A stretch of DNA of 64,000 nucleotides from Pseudonocardia sp. N23. Its GTDB lineage: Bacteria > Actinomycetota > Actinomycetes > Mycobacteriales > Pseudonocardiaceae. The DNA lies in contig NZ_BEGX01000004.1 of NCBI RefSeq assembly GCF_002583555.1, positions 124,001 through 188,000 on the forward strand, given 5' to 3'. Below are positions 49,836 through 58,273 of this stretch, piece by piece. Position 1 is the stretch's first letter. Each line of letters opens with the position of its first letter. The notes beneath the pieces are model-generated. The model was not told where the DNA came from. It did no database searches and saw nothing but the letters and a program-made list of their open reading frames with translations. The translations under genes and the position numbers were made by a program.

Positions 49836-50744
49836 GTGTCGTTGACCCGTCGCTCTCTCCTGCTCACCGGTGCCGCCTCGGCGGGTGCGTTCCTCGTGGG
49901 CTGCGCCGCGCCGCCCATCGCGACGCCGCCCGATCCCGTCGTGCCGCTCGCGCCTGACCCGGTCCCCGCGGTCGACGCGCTGGAACGGCGGTACACCCGC
50001 CGCATCGGTGTCCACGCCGTCGAGACCCGGACCGGAGCCGCCGTCGCGCACCGGGGTACCGAGCGCTTCCTCATGTGTTCGACCGTCAAGGCACTGATGG
50101 CCGCGTTCGTGCTGCACATGTCGACGACGGACCCGGGGCTGCTCGACCGCCGCGTACGCGTCACCCGTGCCGACGTCCTGGCCTACGCACCGATCACCGG
50201 AACGCACGTCGGCAGCGGCATGACGGTCGCCGAGCTCTGCCGGGCCGCCGTGACGGTCTCGGACAACACCGCCTACAACCTGCTGCTGCGCCAGACCGGA
50301 GGTCCGGGCGCGCTGACGGCCTTCGTGCGCGGCCTCGGCGACGACGTCACCCGCGCCGACCGCACCGAGACCACCCTGAACACCCCGGACGGTGAGCTGG
50401 ACACGACCACTCCGGCAGCGATGGCGACGACGTTGCGCACCCTCGCCACCACCCCGGCCCTGACACCGGCCGCGCGGGACCGGTGGCTCGCGTGGATGCG
50501 CGCGAACACCACCGGCGACGCCCAGATCCGCGCGGGTGTGCCGGCGGGCTGGTCGGTCGCCGACAAGACGGGCAGCGGGGACGGCGGCACGAAGAACGAC
50601 GTCGGCATCCTGGTGCCGCCGTCGGCTGCCCCGATCGTGCTGACCGTCTTCACGGTGCCCGAACATCCCGACGACGGGCTCGGCGAGCAGGCCGTCGCCG
50701 CCACGACCCGGGCCGCCGTCGACGCGCTCACGGCCGCCCGATGA
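49836..50744 (+). CDS. Class A beta-lactamase, lipoprotein
   Basis: A 302-residue beta-lactamase with all class A motifs: Ser82-Thr-Val-Lys85 (CSTVKALM), Ser142-Asp-Asn144 (VSDNTAYN), the omega loop Glu178-Thr-Thr-Leu-Asn182 with the deacylation Glu, and Lys244-Thr-Gly246 (DKTGSGDGG). The N-terminus has twin arginines (LTRRSLLLTG) and a lipobox LVGC with Cys23, so it is exported and membrane-anchored outside the cell. It should hydrolyse penicillins and perhaps cephalosporins. GTG start at 49836. Its stop overlaps the start of a penicillin-binding protein gene (ATGA), and it is divergent from a LysR regulator. Confidence 0.95.
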   Translation: MSLTRRSLLLTGAASAGAFLVGCAAPPIATPPDPVVPLAPDPVPAVDALERRYTRRIGVHAVETRTGAAVAHRGTERFLMCSTVKALMAAFVLHMSTTDPGLLDRRVRVTRADVLAYAPITGTHVGSGMTVAELCRAAVTVSDNTAYNLLLRQTGGPGALTAFVRGLGDDVTRADRTETTLNTPDGELDTTTPAAMATTLRTLATTPALTPAARDRWLAWMRANTTGDAQIRAGVPAGWSVADKTGSGDGGTKNDVGILVPPSAAPIVLTVFTVPEHPDDGLGEQAVAATTRAAVDALTAAR

Positions 50745-52501
50745 GGGCTCGCCTCACCGCCGCGGCGGTCTGCCTGGCCCTCGCGCTCGGAGTGTCCGCA
50801 TGCGAGACGCGGCCGACCGATCCCGACAACGTGGCCGCCGCGTTCGTCGCCGCCCTGGCCGCGCACGACATGCCCGCCGCCGCCGCGCTGACCGACGACC
50901 CCGGCCCTGCCGCCGCCGACCTCCCCCGGATCGTCGACGGCCTGGGCCCCGCACGGCTCGCCACCCACGTCGGACAGTCCCGCGCCGACAGCTTCCGCTA
51001 CACCGCCGACTGGGACCTCGGCGCCGGCCGCACCTGGACCTACCGCGTCGAGGTGCCGCTGGTCCGCACCCCGGACGGCGCGCGGGTGCACTGGTCGCCG
51101 GCCGTCGTGCACCCGGCGCTCGTCCCCGGCGAGGCCCTGGAGCTGCGCGGCATCGGCGCGGCGCGCACCCGCGTGCTCGACGCGACCGGGCTGCCGCTGA
51201 TGGCGGAGACGACGGTGACGGTCGTCCGGCTGGACCCCGCGGCCGCCGCGACCTCCGCACCCGCGACCGCGGACGCGCTCGCGCCCCTGCGTCTCGACAT
51301 CACCGCCGACGGACTGCAGGACGCCGCCCGTCGCGCCGGGACCGACGCCGTCACGGTCGTCGCGCTGCGCGATGACGACTACGCCCGCGTCGCCGACGCG
51401 CTGAAGGCCGTCCCCGGCATCACGGTCTCGCCGCAGAGCAGGCTGCTCGCCGTCCCCGGCCTCGACTCGCCCGTGCTCACGCCCGCGCTGGCCGACGCCA
51501 CGCAGGGTGCGCGAGGCTGGCAGGTCGCCCTCGTCGACGGGCAGGACAGGTTCGTCAGGCAGCTGGCGGGACAGGCCCCAGGGCCTGCCGACGACGTGGC
51601 GCTGACGCTGGACCGGCGCCGCCAGGTCGCGGCGCAGCGCGCCGTCGCGACGGTCACCGCGCCGGCCGCGCTGGTGGCGCTGCAGCCCTCGACCGGAGCC
51701 GTGCTCGCCGTCGCGCAGAACGACGCCGCCGACGCCTCCGGACCGGTCGCCCTCTCCGGGCTCTACCCGCCCGGCTCCACCTTCAAGACCGTGACAGCGG
51801 TCGCGGCGCTGCAGGCGAAGGCCGTCACCGTCGACACGGTGCTGCCGTGCCCGGGGAGCGAGAACATCCTCGGCCGCCAGATCCCCAACGACGACCAGTT
51901 CGACCTCGGGAACGTGCCGCTGCACACCGCCTACGCGCAGTCGTGCAACACGACCTTCGCCCGGGTGGGCTCGGGCCTGCCCCGCGACGCACTGCCGCAC
52001 GGGGCCGCGGAGCTGGGCCTCGGGTCCGACTGGGACGTCCCCGGCATCACGACCGTCACCGGCACCGTGCCCGAACCGCAGTCCGACGCCGAGCAGGTCG
52101 AGGACTCGATCGGGCAGGGCCGTGTCGTCGCCAGCCCGTTCGGGATGGCGCTCGTCGCCGCGACCGTCGCCGCGGGCCATGTGCCGACACCACAGCTCAT
52201 CGTCGGCCGGCCAGGCGTCGCGAAGAGCCCGCCGCCACCGCCGCTGCCCGGCGACGTCCGGGACGACCTGGCCACGATGATGAGGGAGACCGTCACCTCC
52301 GGATCGGCGAAGCGGCTGCGCACGCTGCCTGGGGTGAGCGGCAAGACCGGCACCGCCCAGTTCGGCGACGGCCGCTCCGCGCACGGCTGGTTCATCGGGA
52401 CGACGACCGACGATCTCGCGTTCGCGGTGCTCGTCGTCGGCGCCGGCAGCTCGACGCCCGCGGTCGGCGTGGCCGCGGCGTTCCTCGGTGAACCGGGATG
52501 A
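50741..52501 (+). CDS. Penicillin-binding protein (class B-like transpeptidase lipoprotein)
   Basis: A 586-residue transpeptidase. A lipobox ends VSAC with Cys21. An N-terminal NTF2-like MecA-N-type domain covers about 28-140 (DPDNVAAAFVAALAAHDMPAAAAL), a dimerisation linker to about 300, and the transpeptidase domain carries Ser346-Thr-Phe-Lys349 (PPGSTFKT), Ser401-Cys-Asn403 (QSCNTTF) and Lys535-Thr-Gly537 (GKTGTAQF). The architecture resembles MecA/PBP2a-like and PbpA-type low-affinity enzymes. It cross-links peptidoglycan outside the membrane. Coupling to the beta-lactamase suggests both are induced together as a resistance pair. Confidence 0.93.
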   Translation: MRARLTAAAVCLALALGVSACETRPTDPDNVAAAFVAALAAHDMPAAAALTDDPGPAAADLPRIVDGLGPARLATHVGQSRADSFRYTADWDLGAGRTWTYRVEVPLVRTPDGARVHWSPAVVHPALVPGEALELRGIGAARTRVLDATGLPLMAETTVTVVRLDPAAAATSAPATADALAPLRLDITADGLQDAARRAGTDAVTVVALRDDDYARVADALKAVPGITVSPQSRLLAVPGLDSPVLTPALADATQGARGWQVALVDGQDRFVRQLAGQAPGPADDVALTLDRRRQVAAQRAVATVTAPAALVALQPSTGAVLAVAQNDAADASGPVALSGLYPPGSTFKTVTAVAALQAKAVTVDTVLPCPGSENILGRQIPNDDQFDLGNVPLHTAYAQSCNTTFARVGSGLPRDALPHGAAELGLGSDWDVPGITTVTGTVPEPQSDAEQVEDSIGQGRVVASPFGMALVAATVAAGHVPTPQLIVGRPGVAKSPPPPPLPGDVRDDLATMMRETVTSGSAKRLRTLPGVSGKTGTAQFGDGRSAHGWFIGTTTDDLAFAVLVVGAGSSTPAVGVAAAFLGEPG

Positions 52502-52517
52502 CGAGGACCGCGCAGCG

Positions 52518-53759
52518 TCAGGGAGGCGTGCGGTGTGCGCGCATCATCGCCCGGGTGGCGAACGGCGAGAAGCGCGGCGCCCAGACCAGCAGCGCCCCGG
52601 CGGCGACCAGCCCGACGCCGCCGACGGCGACGATCCCGGCGGCCAGCGTCGCGAGCCCGGCGACCACCGAGACGACGACCGGCCCCGCCGCGTTGCCCGT
52701 GTCGCCCATGAGCCGCCACATCGACAGGAAGCGCAGCCGGTTGTCCGGTGACGCGACGTCGGCGCCGAGGGTCATGACGATGCCGGACCCGATCCCGTTG
52801 CCGAAGCTCATGACCATCGCAACGACGGTGAGCCCGACGATCCCGCTGGTCAGCGGCAGGACGGAGATGGCCCCGCCGAGGATCAGCATCGACGGCACGG
52901 CGACGGCGAGGCGGCCGTGGCGGTCCATCACCTTCCCCGCCGGATAGAACAGCGCCATGTCGACGGCACTGGCGATCCCGAACACCAGACTGGTCGCCTC
53001 CGGACTCAGTCCGATGTGGACGGCCCAGAGCGGGAGGACGGTCTGCCGCGCGGCCCGCGCGGCGCCGATCGCGAGCACCGCGATCCCCAGCGTCGTCAGC
53101 ACGCGGCGGTGTGCCCGCGCCGTGGCCAGGAGCCCGTGCCCGCCCGCGGGCGTTGCGACCGCCTTCCCGGCACCGCCGGCGGGTTCGATGTCGGGGATGA
53201 GGACGAGCAGCGATGCGGCGATCCCCGCGGTCACCACGGCGACGATGTAGGCGGCCCGCAACGACGTCAGGCTGATCACCGCGGCGCCGACGAACGGCCC
53301 GATGAACAGACCGACGCGGTGCGAGCCACCGAGCATCGACAGCGCCCGGGCCCGCAGGTTCAGCGGGGCGACGTCGGTCAGGTAGGCCTGGCGCGCGAGG
53401 TAGAACGTCGCGCTGCACATGCCGAGGACGAACAGGCAGACGCCCAGTACCGGCAGCGACGGCGCGACGAAGCAGCCGAGCATGCCGGCCATCGCGACCA
53501 CCCCGGCGAGGACCATCGCGCGCCGGTCCCCCAGCCGCGCCGCGAGCGCGGCGGCCGGGAGGTCGCCGACGAGCTGGCCGATCCCGAGCAGCGCCACCAG
53601 GAAGCCCGCTGTCCCCGTGGTGGCGCCGAGGTCGATCGCGGTGATCGCGACGACAGGGATCACCGCGCCGTTGCCGATCTCGAAGACCGTCGCGGGCAGG
53701 AACACCGACGGCGCCATCGAGCGCAACGTCGGCGGGGCGAGGTCCGGCGAGGCTGTCAT
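52518..53759 (-). CDS. MFS transporter
   Basis: A 413-residue major facilitator with twelve probable membrane helices. The loop LAARLGDRRAMVLAG after helix 2 and LVVGDLPAAALAAR fit the MFS motif A region; the second half has PAGKVMDRHGRLAVAVPSMLILGG as its counterpart. It most resembles the drug-efflux/DHA1-like group. It converges on the penicillin-binding protein gene (16 bases between stops), so it is not in that operon, but its place beside a resistance locus makes efflux a reasonable guess. Substrate is unknown. Confidence 0.92.
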   Translation of the reverse strand: MTASPDLAPPTLRSMAPSVFLPATVFEIGNGAVIPVVAITAIDLGATTGTAGFLVALLGIGQLVGDLPAAALAARLGDRRAMVLAGVVAMAGMLGCFVAPSLPVLGVCLFVLGMCSATFYLARQAYLTDVAPLNLRARALSMLGGSHRVGLFIGPFVGAAVISLTSLRAAYIVAVVTAGIAASLLVLIPDIEPAGGAGKAVATPAGGHGLLATARAHRRVLTTLGIAVLAIGAARAARQTVLPLWAVHIGLSPEATSLVFGIASAVDMALFYPAGKVMDRHGRLAVAVPSMLILGGAISVLPLTSGIVGLTVVAMVMSFGNGIGSGIVMTLGADVASPDNRLRFLSMWRLMGDTGNAAGPVVVSVVAGLATLAAGIVAVGGVGLVAAGALLVWAPRFSPFATRAMMRAHRTPP

Positions 53760-53932
53760 CGTCCGACGACGCTACCGTTTGCCATAGCTAATGAAGCGAG
53801 ACATCCGTCGCAGGTACGTTGTGGCAGGCACCCGGCCGACCCCGTCCACCCCACACAGTCCGCCCGCCGGGTGTCCGAGCGAGCGCGCATCCGAGGCGGC
53901 CCCGCGCCACCGCACGTCGACGAGAGGACTCC

Positions 53933-54886
53933 ATGACCCGCCGACCCCGAGTGACGACACCGAGGGCGGGCTGGCCGAGCCTGCGGGTCTCGGACTGGAC
54001 CCCCACCCGCGAGACCCTGCACATGTGGACGCAGATCGTGGGCAAGATCCGCATGGCGCACGCCCCGATGCTCAACCACTGGTGGCAGGTGACCCTCTAC
54101 GTCAGCCCGCGCGGGCTGACGACATCGTCCGTCCCCCACCGCGACGGGGCGTTCGAGATCGAGTTCGACTTCGTCGACCATCGGCTCCAGGTCCGCAGCA
54201 GCGACGGCGGCACGCGTGGGCTGCCGCTGCGGCCGATGTCGGTCGCGGAGTTCTACGCCGGGTTCCTGGACCTGCTGGGCGATCTCGGCATCGAGGCGGA
54301 GATCCAGGCGCAGCCCAACGAGGTCGAGCCGGCGATCCCCTTCGCCGAGGACCACGTCCACGCGTCCTACGACGCCGGGGCCGCCACCCTGTTCTGGCGC
54401 CAGCTGCTGCAGGCGGACCGGGTCATCGGCGAGTTCCGGTCGCACTTCGTCGGCAAGGTCAGCCCCGTGCACTTCTTCTGGGGCGGGATGGACCTCGCCT
54501 GCACCCGCTTCTCCGGGCGCTCGGCCCCGCCGCACCCCGGCGGCGTCCCCAACTGCGGGGACTGGGTCATGGTCGAGAGCTACTCCCGGGAGCTGTCCAG
54601 CTGCGGGTTCTGGCCCGGTGGCGGGGAGGAGGGCGCGTTCTACTCCTACGCCTATCCCGCCCCGGACGGATTCTCCGATCAGCCCGCCGGTCCGGAGGGC
54701 GCCTACTACAGCTCGGAGTTCCAGCAGTTCCTGCTGCCCTACGAGGTCGCCCGCGCCGCGCCCGACCCCGATCGCGCGGTCGCGGAGTTCCTCCACGCCA
54801 CCTACGGGGCCGCCGCGGACCGCGGCCACTGGGACCGCGCCGCGCTGGAGGACGACCCCTTCCGCTGGCATCCACGCTCGTCCTGA
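53933..54886 (+). CDS. DUF5996-family protein
   Basis: A 317-residue soluble protein. GWPSLRVSDWTPTRETLHMWTQIVGKIRMA and PMLNHWWQVTLYVSPRGLTTSSVP are the start typical of DUF5996, followed by EIEFDFVDHRLQVRSSDG and a long aromatic-rich middle (HFFWGGMDLACTRFSGRSAPPHPGG). The C-terminal YEVARAAPDPDRAVAEFLHATYGAAAD is helical. No enzymatic motif is known for the family. AGAGG lies five bases before the ATG at 53933; longer in-frame starts give Arg/Pro-rich sequence unlike the family. Confidence 0.83.
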   Translation: MTRRPRVTTPRAGWPSLRVSDWTPTRETLHMWTQIVGKIRMAHAPMLNHWWQVTLYVSPRGLTTSSVPHRDGAFEIEFDFVDHRLQVRSSDGGTRGLPLRPMSVAEFYAGFLDLLGDLGIEAEIQAQPNEVEPAIPFAEDHVHASYDAGAATLFWRQLLQADRVIGEFRSHFVGKVSPVHFFWGGMDLACTRFSGRSAPPHPGGVPNCGDWVMVESYSRELSSCGFWPGGGEEGAFYSYAYPAPDGFSDQPAGPEGAYYSSEFQQFLLPYEVARAAPDPDRAVAEFLHATYGAAADRGHWDRAALEDDPFRWHPRSS

Positions 54887-55231
54887 TCACCGGCCCACTC
54901 TCTCGACGTACCGACGAGAGGTGAGGACCCGACGTGCGTCCCGACCGCCCCGGTACCGGCCGGGGGCGATCACCCGCACCCGCTCTCGATCCTGATGGAC
55001 ACGATCGTCGCCACCCCGACGGCCCGGCACCCCTGACCGGTCCCCGCTGCACGCCTCCCGCAACGCGCGCAGTGTCGTCCTGGGGAAACCCGAGGCGTCG
55101 TCCGGGGTTCGGCGCCACCGGGCCGGCGCCGTCCGTCCTCGCTCGACGCTGTTGTGTCGCAGACCCGAGGAGGCGTAGAACGTAGGGCTCTCGGCGGGGG
55201 CTGCGCCCTCCGCCCCGACAACGGAGTCGAG
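54887..55231. other. 345-base gap before the cupin gene
   Basis: Nothing with gene-like character was found. Short dyads such as TCTCG...CGAGA near 54902-54920 could end the DUF5996 transcript. Confidence 0.45.
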
Positions 55232-55615
55232 ATGTCGTCTGAGCTGCAGCCCGTCGAACTGACCGTCGTGGACACGAACGGGGCCGACTGGCAGGACTTT
55301 CCCGTCCCCGCGATCAACGCCAACCTCGAGCACATCCCGCTCGTGGAGGACCCCGGGACCGGGATGATGGTCGTCAAGATGGTCTACCGGGCCGGCTTCA
55401 CCAACACCTGGCACACCCATCCGTGCGGCCACGGCATCTATGTCCTCGAAGGAACCCTCGACACCCACCAGGGCACCTTCGGGCCGGGACACTTCGTGTG
55501 GTTCCCCGAGGGCGGGACGATGCAGCACGGCGCCACGGCGGACGAGGACTGCACGTTCCTCTTCATCACCAACAAGGCATTCGACATCCATCACGTTCCG
55601 ACCAGCACCGGCTGA
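55232..55615 (+). CDS. Cupin-domain protein
   Basis: A 127-residue single cupin. The first cupin motif is WHTHPCGHGIYVLEGTL with the His-His-(Glu) metal set, and the second lies in GPGHFVWFPEGGTMQHGATADED with the last His. A small metal-binding barrel of this type may be an isomerase, dioxygenase or sensor. GGAG precedes the ATG at 55232 by five bases. It is followed by a 532-base gap before the solute-binding protein gene, so it is probably a single transcript. Confidence 0.85.
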   Translation: MSSELQPVELTVVDTNGADWQDFPVPAINANLEHIPLVEDPGTGMMVVKMVYRAGFTNTWHTHPCGHGIYVLEGTLDTHQGTFGPGHFVWFPEGGTMQHGATADEDCTFLFITNKAFDIHHVPTSTG

Positions 55616-56147
55616 CGACGGCCGCCCTGCCGACCGGCGCCGCCGTCGCGGCGCCCCTCTGCCCGCACGATGCCCGCACGTCGCAACGGACGGCCGCGGC
55701 GTCCGGCCGTCGGCCGGGCGTCGCCGCCGCGCCCGTCGCGGTCGCCGTCGTCACGCACCGACGGGTCCGAGGCGGAGCCGAGTCACAGTCGCCCTGTCCG
55801 GCTTGACCCGGGCCGCGCATCCCGCAACGATGTGGGGGACCACCCCGGATAGCGGGACACGCTCCGTGCGGCCAGGAAGCGAGGGCGCGATGTTCGTCGG
55901 TGTACGTCGCCGCCATGTGGACCTCCTGCGCACCTCCAGCGCCCGCTGTCGTCCCAGCTGAGTCCGCTCGGCCCGCCGCGTCGCCCTCCGGCGGCGTCGC
56001 CGGCCCCCCGTCGATCCCGACACCGCCTCGGCGGTGCGCCGGCGTGCTCACGCGGCGATCGGGACACTCCGCTCCCATGCCTGGGCCGCGTGCCCGACGT
56101 GGCGCCGGCGCTTCCAGCTCCGCCCTACCGAAGGACGTACCGACCAG
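55616..56147. other. 532-base intergenic region upstream of the solute-binding protein operon
   Basis: No supported gene. It holds a candidate promoter at 55803-55831 and an imperfect dyad CCCGGATAGCGGG (about 55846-55858) downstream of it that could be an operator. Frames within are Arg/Pro/Ser-rich and lack ribosome sites. Confidence 0.45.
55803..55831 (+). promoter_or_regulatory. Candidate sigma-70-type promoter
   Basis: TTGACC at 55803-55808 and AACGAT at 55826-55831 with a 17-base spacer. It would give a leader of about 310 bases before the solute-binding protein gene. Only a consensus match. Confidence 0.35.
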
Positions 56148-57761
56148 ATGACTGTCAGATTCCGCCGTCCCCTGATCGCATCGGTTCTCGCCGCCGCGGC
56201 ATTCGCCGTCGTCGGGTGCGGGACCGGAGCCGGGCCGACCGGTGCCACTGCTGCAGGGGGCGCCCCGCAGCCCGGCGGGACGCTGCGTTTCGCGGTGTCG
56301 AGCGACCAGGGGTGCGTCGACCCGCAACAGGTCGCCAGCACGGACTCGATCTACTTCGCGCGACAGATCGTCGATTCGCTGACCGACCAGGACCCGAGGT
56401 CGGGTGCGCTCGTCCCGTGGCTCGCCACCACCTGGCAGAGCTCGCCGGACGCGAAGAGCTACACGTTCACCCTCCGCGAGAACGTCACCTTCGCCGACGG
56501 CACACCGCTGGATGCCGAGGCCGTCAAGGCGAACTTCGACCGGATCCCGCAGCTCGGGCTCCGTGCCCAGCTCCCCAAGGCCTACCTCGCGGGATACGCC
56601 GGGACGACGGTCCAGAGCCCCACGCGGTTCACGGTGTCGTTCGCCGAGCCCAACGTGCAGTTCCTACAGGGCACCTCGACCCACAGCCTCGGCATCCTGT
56701 CGCCGGCGACGGTCGCGAGGTCGGAGGACGACCGCTGCACCGCCGTGGTCGGCTCGGGTCCGTTCGCGGTCCGGGACTACGTCAGGAACTCCTCGATCAC
56801 GCTCGCCAAACGCCCGGGCTACGCCTGGGCGTCTCCGCTGTCGAACCACCAGGGCGAGGCCTACCTCGACACCCTGGACTTCCGGATCGTTCCGGAGTCC
56901 GGGGTGCGGACCGGGTCGCTCGTGTCCGGCGAGGTCGATGCGATCGGCACGATCGGCGAACAGGACGAGGCACCGCTCACCGACGCCGGTGCCCAGCTCC
57001 TGGCCCGGCCCAACCCCGGCCTGGTGCTCGGCCTGGGGCTCAACCTGTCGACGCCCGTCGTGGCCGATCCCACGGTACGGGAGGCGCTCTCCCTCGCGAT
57101 CGACCGGCAGGAGATCGTCGACGCCATCTATCCGTCGCAGACCCGGCCGGCGACCAGCGTCCTCGCGTCGACCACGCCGTCGTTCGCGGACGAGTCCGCG
57201 CTGCTCGGGTTCGACACCGGCAGGGCGAAGTCCCTGCTCGACGCGGCCGGTTGGGTGCCCGGCCCGGACGGGATCCGCGCAAAGGACGGGGCGCGGCTGG
57301 CCGTCCCGGTGTCCTTCGTGAGCAACTTCAGCACGAACAAGCCCGCGCTCGAGCTCGTGCAGCAGCAGGCGAGGGTGGTCGGCATCGACGTGCAGCTCCT
57401 CGAGGTACCGATCTCCACCGTCGCAGCACAGCTCCAGTCCGGTGACTTCGTCGCCAACTGGGCCAACCTCACCCGCGCCGACCCCGACATCCTGCGCAGC
57501 TCGTTCTCGACCGCGGGGGTCAACACCTATCGGTTCCCGCGGGGCCCGCTCGATGCGTCGCTGACGGCGCAGGCGAGCGAGCCGGACCCCGTGAAGCGGA
57601 CGGCGATCGTGAGGCAGGCGCAGGAGATCATGGTCCGGGAGAAGTACTACGTGCCCGTCGTCGAGCTGACGACGGTCCTCGGGGTCGGAGCGAACGTCCA
57701 CGACGTCACGTTCGACGCCGCGTCACGCGTTCAGCTCCACGGTGCCTGGAAGTCGCAGTGA
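56148..57761 (+). CDS. Family 5 (dipeptide/oligopeptide-type) ABC substrate-binding lipoprotein
   Basis: A 537-residue SBP_bac_5 protein. The signal ends with the lipobox VVGC, and the mature protein starts with a Gly/Ala linker. PGGTLRFAVSSDQGCVDPQQVAS, IVDSLTDQDPRSGALVPWLATTWQSSPD, YTFTLRENVTFADGTPLDAEAV and ALSLAIDRQEIVDAIYP are the usual family blocks. It binds a peptide, opine, nickel complex or similar small molecule outside the membrane. No permease or ATPase genes are here; the next genes are an NTF2-like protein and an LLM oxidoreductase, start/stop coupled. The ligand is probably what those enzymes oxidise. Confidence 0.93.
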   Translation: MTVRFRRPLIASVLAAAAFAVVGCGTGAGPTGATAAGGAPQPGGTLRFAVSSDQGCVDPQQVASTDSIYFARQIVDSLTDQDPRSGALVPWLATTWQSSPDAKSYTFTLRENVTFADGTPLDAEAVKANFDRIPQLGLRAQLPKAYLAGYAGTTVQSPTRFTVSFAEPNVQFLQGTSTHSLGILSPATVARSEDDRCTAVVGSGPFAVRDYVRNSSITLAKRPGYAWASPLSNHQGEAYLDTLDFRIVPESGVRTGSLVSGEVDAIGTIGEQDEAPLTDAGAQLLARPNPGLVLGLGLNLSTPVVADPTVREALSLAIDRQEIVDAIYPSQTRPATSVLASTTPSFADESALLGFDTGRAKSLLDAAGWVPGPDGIRAKDGARLAVPVSFVSNFSTNKPALELVQQQARVVGIDVQLLEVPISTVAAQLQSGDFVANWANLTRADPDILRSSFSTAGVNTYRFPRGPLDASLTAQASEPDPVKRTAIVRQAQEIMVREKYYVPVVELTTVLGVGANVHDVTFDAASRVQLHGAWKSQ

Positions 57762-58273
57762 CCGCCTTCGACCGCGACGAGGCACTGAGCGTTCCCGAGA
57801 CCACCGCGGAGCTGGCCGGTCGGCTCCGCGACGGCATCGCGGCAGGCTTCCTGATGTACGCGAGCGTCGAGGCGACGATGTTCGCCCCGAGCTTCGAGAC
57901 GTGCATGCTCCCGCTCGGCCCGGCCCCCGCGGATCCCGCCTTCATCCGGCTCGACCGCGGGACGGTCGGCGGCGGGCCCCGCGTGCCGACGATCGCGTCC
58001 CGGCTGATCCCCGACCTGCGGATCGCCGGCACCGCCACGGAACGGCCCGGCGACGTGATCGTCGGGGACTTCACCCTGACGGGCACCCTGCCCGACGGCT
58101 GGGCGCTGCACCTGCACACCGAGTTCCGGTGCGAGGTCGAGGGCGGGCTGGTGACGCGGTACGTCGTCAAGAACGATCCGGAGGAGTTCCAGCGCTTCGT
58201 CACCGCGCTCGGGAACCCGTACGCCGGCAAGGGTGTGGCGACGGCCGAGGTACGTGAGGAGGACGCCCGATGA
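57758..58273 (+). CDS. NTF2/SnoaL-like or hypothetical small protein
   Basis: A 171-residue protein that I recognise only loosely. ETTAELAGRLRDGIAAGFLMYASVEATMFAPSF starts it, PGDVIVGDFTLTGTLPDGWALHLHTEFRCEVEGGLVTRYVVKND is a beta-rich part like the sheet of SnoaL/NTF2 folds, and EEFQRFVTALGN ends it. It has no signal peptide. GTG start at 57758 overlaps the binding-protein stop, and its stop overlaps the LLM start, so all three are coupled. It may be an isomerase, hydratase or dehydratase in the same pathway. Confidence 0.75.
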   Translation: MTAFDRDEALSVPETTAELAGRLRDGIAAGFLMYASVEATMFAPSFETCMLPLGPAPADPAFIRLDRGTVGGGPRVPTIASRLIPDLRIAGTATERPGDVIVGDFTLTGTLPDGWALHLHTEFRCEVEGGLVTRYVVKNDPEEFQRFVTALGNPYAGKGVATAEVREEDAR

